52,542 bases of DNA from Acanthopleuribacter pedis (GCF_017377855.1 NZ_JAFREP010000050.1:1-52542); one strand, 5' to 3'; shown: positions 39,001 through 44,983, counted from the stretch's first letter. The notes: a model not told the origin generated them from the letters alone. A program made the numbers and translations.

Positions 39001-39664
39001 GCGCATCCTCGTCGAGCGGGTGATGCCCACCCTGGGCGCCGGCGTATTTGAATGTTTGATTGCCGCGCTGACGACCACCCTCGCCGAATGGTGCGGCCAC
39101 GAGGACGTTCAAATTGGTTTGGAAGGCCATGGTCGGGGCAACCTGTTTGGCGATGAAATGGACCTAACCCGCTCCGTCGGCTGGTTTACCACCGTGTACC
39201 CCATGCGTTTCACCGTGGACCGCAACGGCAGTCCCACCGCCCGCCTCAAACGCGTCCAGGCGGAGATGCGCGGCCTGCGTTATCAGGGCCAAGCTTATTC
39301 CGTGTTGCGTTACTTGCGCGCGGACGACCAACGCACCGCCGCCTTACGCCGACATCCCGAACCCCAGGTGTACCTGGACTACATCGGTCGCATGGACGCG
39401 CTTGCAAGCGAGGACTCGCTGTTTTATGTCGACCCGAATCCCGAGAAACACGAAACCTACGGGCCGACACGGGCGCCCGAACTGCTACGACCGCAACAAA
39501 CCGTGGTCATGTGCTCGATCCAACAGGGTTGCCTGCGTGTTCTCTGGCAATACAGCAGCGCGGTCCATCGCCGTGAAACCGCCGCGTGGGCGGCCGCCAC
39601 CTTCATCGATCACCTGCGGGCCTTTATCGCCGAGGCCGGCGACCCGCGCGACACAACCACCTAA
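27071..39664 (+). CDS. Hybrid PKS-NRPS megasynthase (FAAL-ACP-AOX-KS-AT-KR-ACP-C-A-PCP-E)
   Basis: The 4197-aa enzyme starts with a fatty-acyl-AMP ligase (1-575; LQYTSGSTSDPKGVMVTH) that loads a fatty acid on ACP1 (S652). An FAD amine-oxidase-like domain follows (717-1125; VIVGGGCAGLTAAYQL). The PKS module has KS (C1307, H1442, H1480 all present), AT (S1777 in GHSVG; HAYH at 1873-1876), KR (about 2080-2560; TGGLGGIG, Y2477 and its Asn) and ACP2 (S2632). The NRPS module has C (2690-3140; HHIVSD, H2823), A (3145-3640; YTSGSSGVPK), PCP (S3698) and a terminal epimerase (3748-4190; HHLIVD, EGHGR, VGWFTTVYP). There is no thioesterase or reductase. ATG 27071 is chosen for the GGAGC upstream. The predicted product is an N-acyl-type lipid extended by one ketide and one D-amino acid. 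Confidence 0.95.
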   Translation: MTALKLFLEQGLQNPETAFIDYLDEHGDIERSFTYGELNQLGAALSGFLREKHQVRPGDRVLLVFPPGPDFAIALAGCLYAGAIAVPVYPPNPMRADRGMRGFAKIVADCGASVALTNRTYDRVRRLSGIKNFYRKGGSGLPDLTWVTVDKMKPGSFDAAKDVQPRLEDLALLQYTSGSTSDPKGVMVTHANLLHQFGFNKKAMKIHDAARAVCWVPQYHDFGLIGCILSVMCGTCALTMMSPLSFIKRPGIWLASMSRYRGTHAATPNFGLAVSVQKTTEEERAGWDLSHVEVINCAAEPINHATVEAFYKTFAPQGLKRESFYPAYGLAEMTVGVTIGGRLVHGFHREPLERDRLVQKSKACVDDAQTSVLYSCGPVTDDFCVRIVDPETQQLCPPNGVGEIWIDSESKGKGYWGKPALSEDVFHARIKGSTRDRSFLRTGDMGFLVDGELFICGRLKDLLIVAGRNVYPQDLEDSARDAHAAIRPGGVVAFGVQGPSGDPDRFAILVETSDKKPTKALIETIIAAVRQRILEDHKLPCAAVLVGPPGAVLKTTSGKVQRHACSTAYAAGQLNTHGAAEFSDAMPLDGGITDEGNEQDIQQALTRWKDAPPASRHETLTLLLRQMTAETLALSAEAVDLNKPLQDQGLSSIQAMALTERFEELLDRKLSPATLFNHPSINQLARVLSDTPSDSAPGAQSARGARTVAGAMDPGRGRIVIVGGGCAGLTAAYQLYKNGHRQITVLEAAPQVGGKICTTQIGETPVDMGQVIFCDHYRASLNMLQEVLGEIDFRVITNLIFYPDTEKLAYLDIDNGSIWWQKVLDAAGLEPGFQLPLPITPALSESSRTWLAKHHLTEVPDAVRLFWEGFGYGAATEDIPIYYLIIYMRNVLPLTPAFAAKQGNRSLWIDFATKLAEWGISVQTNTPVKAIHRGEEGVRIDLEGGGDLQCDEVVLACPPYRIAELLDTDAEEQKLWQAFDYYDYMVQALRVDNLPSDWLMLPDPDTSFYNGRLISYGRVSPDDNVFITAQYGSEPGRFGDLDQATLEEQLLAGLRLYGGEPGEPLAHYRWRMFPHLRTKHFAVLDQIAARQGKRRSWFIGSWHAVETVEATVADTLHFIDQAFPAAAIAPAYQVDEPIAVVGMACRFPRGIETPEAYWAALAEGADLITEVPADRWDADAWYDPDPNQPGKCTTRWGGFLNNIDQFEPGIFGISPKEAPYIDPQQRLLLECSWEALERAGMAPQQLQGSRTGVYMGISTSEYQNLVLNDPNQITGFSLLGTAHSTSVGRISYLLGLQGPNMPVDTACSSGLTAVHLACQSLRTGESTMALAGGVNAILSPHVNVYFSRLNAMSPSGHCHTFGAAADGYVRSEGCGVVVLKRLRDAQRDGDPILAIIHGSAANQDGSSQGPTAPNGQAQQAVIRQALQNAGCDGADLQYVECHGTGTPIGDPIEVEALAEVCGQGREQDLIIGSVKTNIGHTEAAAGMAGLIKTVLAVQHEQIPPTLHSEPANPRIPWDNLQVRPARAGEAWPRGPRARYAGVSAFGFSGTNVHVVLGEAEPVPPQPSRHNHHLLPLSAAGSVALETLTGKLCDHLLDQAEDAIADVAHSLQNGRSAMACRRFTVVSDRDDALDVLEMRDPARLLSAVVEGLQPRVAFMFSGVGDQYPDMARELFQTRPVFAEALTHCCALLRPHMDRDPMSLIFSEDGEAAEPVAGGSADRIDLRAMLGAHREKPSAADTLLRRTCYAQPIVFAVDYAMAKLWLSLGVEPAVMIGHSVGEWVAAHFAGVLSLEDAAALVAKRARLIDACPEGGVCAVQLSETELQPLLGEELDVSSINAPNLCVVAGPVDALDRFEQRIDEDDIGFTRIAAVHAYHSRMLEPAAAQLRDLVAAVDLKPPTLPFISNTSGTWITDAEAVSPDYWARHLCSPVRFSAGLAALVAEHPTVLLEVGAGQALTTFAHQQFRAASGHRQQVIPSIRNRYDRLPDNAFWLHSVGRLWLAGLAIDWPALYQGEKRRTLSLPTYPFERSRFWFEGGPDFSTPERLKQSLAGGDEPLATRPLEEWFYRPVWQKVEPTPAETPQGSKQALVYSEGGALSQAVIDRYRADGWAVCCVHPGDFALDPELASVHLSPDDAEHHARLFKALAEHKRSPDVVVYLWGLKAATDPSGAKETDRGTPDEAEEWCFYRLLSLCQAIANHGAGATSRLVVVTRGAWDADGRGTTCPEGALASGLVEVLPLEQGITQAIHLDLAPHDEAPEAAVDAVIRHGEQAHQSPLALRDGELRQRHFALNPLAATPETGDDAATRFRHQGVYLITGGLGGIGAAMARFLAEQYQARLVLVGRSEVPQRASWQQILNEDPQSKEAARIRTVEKIEALGGKVLACAADVADAAAMARVFAQADSHFGGLNGIVHAAGVAGAALLQRHDREMAAAVLAAKVSGTKILAQRTADQNLDFIALFGSAFSVVPTVGQSSYASANAFMDAFAAQAGKTHVVTISWGAWQWDAWQSDLLEDLPELQRQSWMLREQIGISFEQGTEAFRRAVNGDQPHLVAMPVSPEYLQRLVNDLGQSALGAGAQGTTQTHQRPALLTPFTEPRNPIETELAAMWAQVLGVDRVGIHDNFLELGGTSLLGVQILNRLQTTYGLHMPMQRLFEKPTVAGLAEAVSASAAAVAATPVQLTTTQPTTGKPAPVQERLWYLHQLSPENPGYHMAAALTLTGPLDTALLARALQTVVARHDSLRAAFMEEDGAPKVVYQAEAPLHLETLDFGAVPAEARDDAYREQLQALVREPFDLGRPPLMRVRLLAFGEQQHILMLVIHHIVSDLLSMPLLTDEVAACYRAWSEDQAPVLRDLPSSYADFAAYHQHRLNTAQFGQVESYWNQRFQTRPPLCRLPTDHPRPDRLSGIGHEEIAAIPPALFTALEGTARAQNATLYMTMLAAFEVLLHAYSGETDLVVGTPVTLRDRPEYESMVGLLFETSALRISLAGNPDLTEITRRVRDALTAAYDNRDMPFDRLVRGLPWKRDLAYSPLFQVMFGYQELPGRQQWGPTAVAPRHVPRGASMVDVALFVRRHGEDAHVVLEYSADLFESPRMRRMLARYLSILEDFAANPNRTLDQMHRLPQAERALLLETWNQSERPRAPLCLHQRFEIQAAATPDAVALISQSGTCSYRALEQQSNQLAHWLIERGAAPEQRIGICMSRSRSLVVALLAVLKAGAAYVPFDPKLPPGRIRHMLDDAAPLLIIAEQARTAAFDGAEVPVVTLEELADEIPRLSDRAPRTGVSVENLMYLMYTSGSSGVPKAVAVTHANTDNLIDSMAEGYGFGPDTRFLQRMPFHFDASVWGFYRPLLSGATLVLMPESGEADPAELVTWIEKHRVTGMMMVPSLLGAWLSALTDADAARCAGLTDLFVGGEALSREHRNQCLARFKANLHNLYGPTETSVHVLAHNHRHDSPDEAAAIGRPISNARIYILDHHHRLCPVGVPGTLYVGGLPVTRGYFGDPAKTAAAFLPDPFTDQPGLRMYRTGDLGVYRESGLVDYLGREDAQIKLRGYRIELGEIEAVLQRHETVSEAAVLLAKVGQVGSRIIAHVAATSSEQTLHDHLAAFLPAYMVPSNIIIHRELPRGPSGKIDRRRLAETALDQPQPVEQVQDSALPAANRDSEYQKLLAVWCDLLELDPEDIGPEDGFFELGGDSILTIHLISKARKQDIHLSPAQFVGDPTIDQLLATREGVPAQEAPAPAQPPASLTPLQQWFLDLDPQHLNHFNMVVSLAMRERKEPDLIARALQSLVAHYPALSMRFLQDGAAWRQEPTRVPDPELLTVVDGSAFAPEAWYAEKTAVGTRIHQSFDISTGRLFKAVLFRNQPDQADELVWIVHHLIVDVVSLQFLADDLQSLIHGLEQGTPHQLAPPTTPAGQYADRLKTIDWFQSGETAFWQHHAQAPPVPVPRDFEAGQPETEATDCSLLVGLDEAETRILVERVMPTLGAGVFECLIAALTTTLAEWCGHEDVQIGLEGHGRGNLFGDEMDLTRSVGWFTTVYPMRFTVDRNGSPTARLKRVQAEMRGLRYQGQAYSVLRYLRADDQRTAALRRHPEPQVYLDYIGRMDALASEDSLFYVDPNPEKHETYGPTRAPELLRPQQTVVMCSIQQGCLRVLWQYSSAVHRRETAAWAAATFIDHLRAFIAEAGDPRDTTT

Positions 39665-39770
39665 CAAAAAAACTACAGATTAGTTCACGAATGACGGGAA
39701 CCCTCGTGGTCCGGGCCGGTGCCTACCGGCCGACACGCGTGCTTCCGTCCAACCAAAAAGAGAGGCATTC

Positions 39771-40634
39771 ATGACAAGAGAAACGATTGGTGTGCTCGGG
39801 GCCGGGGTGATGGGAACCGGGGTGGCCCACGCGCTCGCGGCGTCCGGTTTCAAGGTGACCTTGGTCGATGTGGACCAAACCCGCGCCGACGCCGCCCGAG
39901 CCAACATTGAGAAAAACATCCGCATGTACCAGCTACTCCACAAAATGGACCAGCAACAGGCCGACGGCATCATGGGCCGCATCCAGGCAACCGCCGACGC
40001 AAGCGCCGTCTATGACGCCGATTTTTTGATTGAGAACATCACCGAGAAATGGGCGCTCAAAGAAGCCTTACACCGCACCCTAAGCCAAAACCTCAAGCCG
40101 GGAACCCCGGTCGTGGCCAACACCTCCGCGATTCCCATCGCCCATTTCGCCAAATGTTATGCCGATCCGGCCAGGGTCGCCGGCATGCACTTTATGAACC
40201 CCGTGCCCCTGATGCCGATGGTGGAGGTGATTCGCGCACCCACGACCTCCGAGCAAACCCTTGCCGCCTGCCGCGCCCTCATCGAGGGCATGGGCAAGCA
40301 GAGCATTGTGGTCAACGATTCACCGGGATTCATCACCAACCGCGTCATGATGCTGACCGTGAACGAGGCGATCTTTTGCCTGCACGAAAAGGTGGCCGCG
40401 TCGGCCAAGGACATTGATCGCCTGTTCATGAGCTGTTTCGGGCACAAAATGGGGCCCCTCGCCACCACCGATTTGATCGGGGTCGACACCGTGCTGCTTT
40501 CGTTGGAAGTGCTCCATCACGAGTTTAAGGACGACAAATACCGACCCTGTCCTTTGTTGCGCGAGATGGTTGCCGCGGGCCGACTGGGCCGCAAAAACGG
40601 AAAAGGTTTTTACGACTACGACGACGCCGAGTAA
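39771..40634 (+). CDS. 3-hydroxyacyl-CoA dehydrogenase-like enzyme (FkbK-type)
   Basis: This 287-aa protein has an NAD-binding Rossmann domain (IGVLGAGVMGTGVAHALA, acidic D at LVDVD), the catalytic His in VAGMHFMNPVPLM and the C-terminal dimerisation domain (DSPGFITNRVMM, GPLATTDLIGVDTVL, GRLGRKNGKGFYDYDD). In methoxymalonyl- and aminomalonyl-ACP routes (FK520, zwittermicin A) an enzyme of this family oxidises the hydroxymethyl group of an ACP-bound glyceryl or seryl unit to the aldehyde. The following ACP and acyl-CoA dehydrogenase support the same role here rather than beta-oxidation. AGAGAGG precedes the ATG. It lies 106 bp after the megasynthase. Confidence 0.9.
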   Translation: MTRETIGVLGAGVMGTGVAHALAASGFKVTLVDVDQTRADAARANIEKNIRMYQLLHKMDQQQADGIMGRIQATADASAVYDADFLIENITEKWALKEALHRTLSQNLKPGTPVVANTSAIPIAHFAKCYADPARVAGMHFMNPVPLMPMVEVIRAPTTSEQTLAACRALIEGMGKQSIVVNDSPGFITNRVMMLTVNEAIFCLHEKVAASAKDIDRLFMSCFGHKMGPLATTDLIGVDTVLLSLEVLHHEFKDDKYRPCPLLREMVAAGRLGRKNGKGFYDYDDAE

Positions 40635-40729
40635 CAGAAAACCGTCGCCCCGGCCGGGCCGCAACCGCCGTATCAGCACGGCAGGCCGGCACCCCATTAC
40701 CAAGTAAGAGACACAATAGGGAGGATGTA

Positions 40730-40987
40730 ATGGCACAGAGTGAGACCAAGGAACGGATTGTTCGATTTGTAACCCGCCATGTCGGCGTTGAGATCCAGAC
40801 GGATCAAGCCATTTTTGAGCAAGGCCTTGTCGATTCCATGTTCGCCATGCAGTTGGTGCAATTTTTGGAACGCAAATTCGCCATTCAAATCGGCGCGGAA
40901 GATCTGGACATGGCCAATTTCGCCAGTGTCGACGCCATGGCCGACTTGATCGCGCGCAAGCAAGGCACCGAGGCGGTGCGACAGTGA
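40730..40987 (+). CDS. Stand-alone acyl carrier protein
   Basis: This 85-aa protein is a typical four-helix carrier protein with the phosphopantetheine site S36 in EQGLVDSMFAMQLVQFLE. It resembles the discrete ACPs of extender-unit pathways (FkbJ type) more than fatty-acid AcpP. GGGAGGA lies just upstream of the ATG. The stop overlaps the GTG of the acyl-CoA dehydrogenase (GTGA), so the carrier and oxidase are coupled. It is the likely acceptor of the amino acid delivered by the aaRS-like ligase at 42128. Confidence 0.92.
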   Translation: MAQSETKERIVRFVTRHVGVEIQTDQAIFEQGLVDSMFAMQLVQFLERKFAIQIGAEDLDMANFASVDAMADLIARKQGTEAVRQ

Positions 40988-42135
40988 GGCTCGCCTTAAC
41001 CGAGGAACACCTGCGACTGCGGGCGGATTTCGACCGCTTCGCTCGGGAAAAAATCCTGCCCTACGCCGCGGAAATCGATGAGCAGGAGCAAGTGCCCCGG
41101 CACATCATCGAGGATTTGGCCCAGGCCGGCTATTTCGCCAGCGGCCTGCCCGAGGACTTTGGCGGCATCCACGAGGATCCGGTGCTTCACGGTTTGATGC
41201 ACGAGGCCATGGGCGGCGCCAGCGCCAGCGTGCAGGGCGTGCTCAACGTGCACCACATGGCCGCCTCGCCGATCATGCGCTGGGGAACCGCCGAACAAAA
41301 AGCCCTGTGGCTGCCCCGGCTCGCTTGCGGCAGCCACACCGCCGCCTTCGCCATCACCGAACCGCGCGCCGGCAGCGATGCCGCCGCGGTCGAAACCCAA
41401 GCGGAGCGGCAGGGCGACGAATGGGTGCTGAGCGGCGTCAAAAAGTGGATTACCTGCGGGGCCCACGCCGACGTGTTTGTGATGTTGGCCCGCTGTCCCA
41501 AGGGACCGACCGTGTTCATTGTTCCCGCCGATTCGCCCGGCCTGAAGCGCCGGCCCATCACCGGCCTGCTGGGCTGTCGGGGTTACATGTTGGCCGAGCT
41601 GGTTCTGGACCAGGTACGGCTGCCCGCCAACGCGCTCCTGGGTGCCCAGGGTTTCGGCCTGACCCACATCGCCTCCGTCGGCCTGGACGCGGGCCGTTAC
41701 AACTTGGCCTGGGCCTGCGTCGGCATGGCCGAGGCCTGTCTCAAGGACAGCAAGGACTACGCCTCAAAACGCACCCAGTTCGGCTCCCAAATCCACGAAT
41801 TCCAACTCATTGCGCAAATGATCACGCAAATGATCGTCTCCGTGCGCGCGGCGCGCCTGCTGTGTTGGCAAGCCGCCCACGCCCGCCAAGAGCAAACCGA
41901 AAGCGCCGGCCTGGACGCCATGATTGCCAAGTACTACGCCTCAACCACGCTCAACGATGTGGCCGCCAAGGCGCTTCAGGTCCACGGTGCCGTGGGCGTC
42001 GCCGCGGGCAGCCCGATCCAGCGCCACCTGCGCGATGCACGCATCATGGAGATCATTGAAACCAGCACCCAGGTTTTGGAGTTGATGATCGCCAAGTTGG
42101 ACCGCGCCGCCGAAATGGAGGATTGGGATGACTGA
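40984..42135 (+). CDS. Acyl-CoA dehydrogenase-like flavoenzyme (FkbI-type)
   Basis: This 383-aa protein has the three-part ACAD fold: helical N-terminus (LTEEHLRLRADFDRFAREKI), beta domain with FAD/substrate motifs (AFAITEPRAGSDAAA, WVLSGVKKWITCGAHADVF) and C-terminal helices (KRTQFGSQIHEFQLIAQM, ALQVHGAVGVAAGSPIQRHLRDARIMEIIETSTQVLELMI). In extender-unit cassettes such an enzyme oxidises the ACP-bound aldehyde (hydrate) to the malonyl-type carboxylate. The GTG start overlaps the ACP stop, and its 3' end overlaps the next gene by 8 bp. Confidence 0.93.
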   Translation: MRLALTEEHLRLRADFDRFAREKILPYAAEIDEQEQVPRHIIEDLAQAGYFASGLPEDFGGIHEDPVLHGLMHEAMGGASASVQGVLNVHHMAASPIMRWGTAEQKALWLPRLACGSHTAAFAITEPRAGSDAAAVETQAERQGDEWVLSGVKKWITCGAHADVFVMLARCPKGPTVFIVPADSPGLKRRPITGLLGCRGYMLAELVLDQVRLPANALLGAQGFGLTHIASVGLDAGRYNLAWACVGMAEACLKDSKDYASKRTQFGSQIHEFQLIAQMITQMIVSVRAARLLCWQAAHARQEQTESAGLDAMIAKYYASTTLNDVAAKALQVHGAVGVAAGSPIQRHLRDARIMEIIETSTQVLELMIAKLDRAAEMEDWDD

Positions 42136-43108
42136 CTTTCGTCGCAAGGTTCTTTTGAAACACCAAGCCGCGCAACAGTTCCCGCTCGCGGGGGACGCGG
42201 CGCTCGCCGCCTCGCCGGATGTGATCCAGGTCGGCCCCGGCCTCATCGGTTTTCGGGGTGCCTTGATGGCCCTGTACCGCTTCTTCGAGCACCGTTTTTT
42301 GCGACTCTCCCAAGAGTTTGAAGCCGAGCAACACCATTATCCCGTGATGTTGCCGCTCCAAATTTTGCACGAGGTTTCCTACTTCAGTCATTTCCCCCAG
42401 CAGGTGCTGTGCTGCGCCCATTTACCGGACGACCTCCCGGTTTTGGAATCCGCGGCCCATGCCGCCGCCAACCACGCCGGCACGCTGAGCCCGGAATTTT
42501 ACAGCCAACTGGCCCCGCCGAAGCTGGCCCTCAAACCCGCGGTCTGTTTGCCCAGCTACAGCGCGATGCGGGGACACCGACTCGCCGAGGGTGAAACGCG
42601 GGTGATCACCATGCAAAACCACGTGTTCCGCCGCGAATGCACCACCGGTTTCTCACCCGCCCGCTTGTGGGACTTTCAAGTGCGCGACATCGTCTTTTTC
42701 GGCGCCTACGCCGATCTGCGTCGCCTGCGCCAAACCGCCATGGAACGGACCATGGACCTGTGTCGCGAGCTGGATCTCAGCGCCGAGATGGAACTGGCCA
42801 ACGATCCCTTTTTCCTGGAAGAGAGCCGCGACAAAATCATGTACCAGCGCCTGGGCGAGGTGAAGTACGAATTGTCCTTGGCCGTGCCCCATCGCGAGAA
42901 ACCGGTCGCGGCTTCCTCCTTCAACCTGCACCGCGGTTTTTACACATCGATCTACGATATTGGCCGCGGCGAGGAAGGCAAAGCGGAATCGGCCTGTATG
43001 GGTTTCGGATTGGAACGCTGGCTCTACGGATTTGTGGCCCAAAAAGGCTTGGATCCCGATAAATGGCCCGACCCCGTCCGTCGTTTTATCAAGGACGCCT
43101 CATGTTGA
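42128..43108 (+). CDS. Seryl-tRNA-synthetase-like amino acid:carrier-protein ligase
   Basis: This 326-aa protein has a class II aaRS core: motif 2 in HVFRRECTTGF (E170) and motif 3 in CMGFGLERWLYGF. At about 330 residues it lacks the long coiled-coil tRNA-binding arm of seryl-tRNA synthetase. The family known from Bradyrhizobium (amino acid:CP ligases) activates a small amino acid as adenylate and transfers it to the phosphopantetheine of a carrier protein instead of tRNA, and uses a Cys/acidic/Cys zinc site. C140 (AVCLPSYS) and C290 (SACMGFG), plus E170 or D187 in motif 2, are candidates for it. The start overlaps the dehydrogenase by 8 bp. With the ACP and two dehydrogenases next to it, serine is the most sensible substrate, giving aminomalonyl-ACP; glycine or alanine cannot be excluded. 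Confidence 0.85.
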   Translation: MTDFRRKVLLKHQAAQQFPLAGDAALAASPDVIQVGPGLIGFRGALMALYRFFEHRFLRLSQEFEAEQHHYPVMLPLQILHEVSYFSHFPQQVLCCAHLPDDLPVLESAAHAAANHAGTLSPEFYSQLAPPKLALKPAVCLPSYSAMRGHRLAEGETRVITMQNHVFRRECTTGFSPARLWDFQVRDIVFFGAYADLRRLRQTAMERTMDLCRELDLSAEMELANDPFFLEESRDKIMYQRLGEVKYELSLAVPHREKPVAASSFNLHRGFYTSIYDIGRGEEGKAESACMGFGLERWLYGFVAQKGLDPDKWPDPVRRFIKDASC

Positions 43109-43953
43109 TCAACGAACAAGCGCTACTGGACCATGTCTTCCCCGAGCGCCGAAGCCGCTGGGACGCCGACGCCGTCATCCTCTACCATCTGGGTTTGGGC
43201 ACCGGCCTGTACCCGGGCGCCGAGGCCGCCACCCATTACCTGTACGAAAAAGATTTGCGGGTTTTGCCCAGTTTCGCCGTCACCCTCGTCTTCGAGAGTA
43301 TTCAGGATCTCAACGACCTGCCGGGAATCGACATCGACCCGAGCCAACTCTTGCATGCCGCCCATGAATTGCGGGTGTACCGCCCATTGCCCGTGACCGG
43401 GGAGCTGGTGCACCAAGCGCGGGTGGTCGGGGTCTACGACCGGGGCACCGCCGCGCAACTGGAAATTGAGGTGACCTCCCGTGATGGGGAAAACCGCGTC
43501 TGCTGCACCAATCGTTTTTCCCTGCTGTTAACGGATCGCGGCGGGTTCGGGGGGCAACGACCGCCGCGAAGTCCTTACCGGCGGCCGACCCGCCCGCCCG
43601 ACCAAAGCATCGAGATCCCGGTTATGCCGGGCCAAGCCGCGCTGTACCGGTTAAGCGGCGACAAGAACCCCGTCCATATCGAACCGGAGGTCGCCCAAAA
43701 AGCCGGTTTCAGTCAGCCGCTGTTGCACGGGCTGTGCAGCTTCGGCATCGCCTGTCGCGGCGCGGCCGACCTGTTTTTCGCCGGTGACCCAGGCCGGATT
43801 ACCGGGCTTCAGGCCACCTTCGGCGGACCGGCCTTTCCGGGTGAAACCCTGTTGCTCGCGCTGTGGCAAACCGACGAAATCCTTTTCTACACCGTGAAAA
43901 GCGCGCAACGGGGGACCCCGGTGATCTCGGGCGGGGCTGTTTTCACAAGCTGA
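43102..43953 (+). CDS. MaoC-like double-hotdog (R)-hydratase/dehydratase
   Basis: This 283-aa protein consists of two hotdog domains. The N-terminal one (LYHLGLGTGLYP, THYLYEKDLRVLPSFAVTL) lacks catalytic residues; the C-terminal one carries the hydratase 2 motif ALYRLSGDKNPVHIEPEVAQ with the catalytic Asp/His pair, then FSQPLLHGLCSFG. This is the layout of eukaryotic-type 2-enoyl-CoA hydratase 2. It would hydrate an enoyl thioester or dehydrate a 3-hydroxyacyl thioester. The ATG overlaps the ligase stop by 7 bp (AAGGACG upstream). It may shape the fatty-acyl starter, or act in trans on the ketide after the KR step; sequence alone does not decide. Confidence 0.85.
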   Translation: MLINEQALLDHVFPERRSRWDADAVILYHLGLGTGLYPGAEAATHYLYEKDLRVLPSFAVTLVFESIQDLNDLPGIDIDPSQLLHAAHELRVYRPLPVTGELVHQARVVGVYDRGTAAQLEIEVTSRDGENRVCCTNRFSLLLTDRGGFGGQRPPRSPYRRPTRPPDQSIEIPVMPGQAALYRLSGDKNPVHIEPEVAQKAGFSQPLLHGLCSFGIACRGAADLFFAGDPGRITGLQATFGGPAFPGETLLLALWQTDEILFYTVKSAQRGTPVISGGAVFTS

Positions 43954-43975
43954 TTGACGAACCAAGGAGAACCTG

Positions 43976-44911
43976 ATGAACCGAACATTTCCCCTGTTTC
44001 TGCATCATCAAGAGGCGCGCGGCGACAGCCTGGCTACCTGGCTGGCAAGCAAACCGGAGCGCTTGCAGCATGCGTTGGCCGACCACGGCGGCCTCGTGTT
44101 CCGCGGTTTCGAGGTGGTCACGCCGGACGATTTCCAGGCCGTGGCCGAGCAATGCTGCGATCAATTGGTCGCCGACAACGGCGAGCATGATCGCGACAGC
44201 CTGACGGGTAGCGTTTACACCCCCGTGCGTTACCGAGCCTCGGAAAAACTGTTGTGGCACAACGAGAACACCTTTAACCATTTCTGGCCCTCGCGGATTT
44301 TGTTCGCCTGTGCCCAGCCCGCCAAAGTCGGCGGCGAGACGCCGATTGTGGATTGCCGCGCGCTGTACCGCCGCCTGGATGCGGGGATTCGCGCCAAGTT
44401 CGAACAACACGGGGTGATGTACGTGCGTCGGTACACACCGGGTCTCGGCCGCTCCTGGCAGGACATCTTCAACGCGCAAACCCGGGCCGAGGCCGAGACG
44501 TTTTTGGCCCGAAACCGGATGACGGCCAAGTGGCGCGGTGATCTGTTGGAAACCCACGCGGTGCGACCGGCGGTGTGGCACCATCCGCAAACGGGGATGG
44601 CGACCTGGGTCAACCAAGCGCAACATTGGCACCCGTCCTGTTTATCCGAGTATTTGCGCGAGGCGCTCGCGGATGTGGTGCCGCCCGACCAATTCCCCCG
44701 CGATTGCCGTTACGGCGACGGCAGCCGGATCGAAGACGCCGTCATGGCGGAAATTTTGGCAGTGTACGCCGAACTGGAACAGTCCTTCGCTTGGGAGCCG
44801 GGCGATGTCATGGTGCTCGACAACACGGCGGTGGCCCACGGACGAAATCCCTACCGGGGCAAACGAAAGCTGTACGTCGCCATTGGCGACCTGGTCGCAT
44901 TCCCCACTTAG
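43976..44911 (+). CDS. TauD/SyrP-like Fe(II)/2-oxoglutarate dioxygenase
   Basis: This 311-aa enzyme belongs to the TauD/TfdA superfamily branch of SyrP-like hydroxylases. The iron ligands are H95 and E97 in LLWHNENTFN and the distal H288 in VAHGRNPY, followed by the Arg-rich GKRKLYVAIGD that binds 2-oxoglutarate. Members of this branch hydroxylate amino acids bound to a peptidyl carrier protein, often at the beta carbon. It is the last gene of the biosynthetic operon, 22 bp after the hydratase, with AAGGAG before the ATG. The likely target is the residue on the megasynthase PCP, which is an inference from family and position. Confidence 0.9.
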   Translation: MNRTFPLFLHHQEARGDSLATWLASKPERLQHALADHGGLVFRGFEVVTPDDFQAVAEQCCDQLVADNGEHDRDSLTGSVYTPVRYRASEKLLWHNENTFNHFWPSRILFACAQPAKVGGETPIVDCRALYRRLDAGIRAKFEQHGVMYVRRYTPGLGRSWQDIFNAQTRAEAETFLARNRMTAKWRGDLLETHAVRPAVWHHPQTGMATWVNQAQHWHPSCLSEYLREALADVVPPDQFPRDCRYGDGSRIEDAVMAEILAVYAELEQSFAWEPGDVMVLDNTAVAHGRNPYRGKRKLYVAIGDLVAFPT

Positions 44912-44983
44912 CCCCCGGTTCAAGCAAGGAATTCTGCTACGAAGCCGAAAGCCATGCGATTGTTTCGCTTACTTGGTCGCGCA

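Noticed and set aside
38312..39650. Terminal megasynthase domain as a condensation domain
   Set aside because: EGHGR and the SVGWFTTVYP motif are epimerase signatures, and the domain follows the PCP with no further module.
39771..42135. Reading the dehydrogenase pair as a fatty-acid beta-oxidation operon
   Set aside because: The coupling to a free ACP, an amino-acid ligase and a PKS-NRPS gene fits extender-unit synthesis better; no thiolase or acyl-CoA ligase is present.
42128..43108. Calling the aaRS-like gene a genuine seryl-tRNA synthetase
   Set aside because: The protein is too short, lacks the N-terminal tRNA-binding coiled coil, and sits inside a biosynthetic operon.
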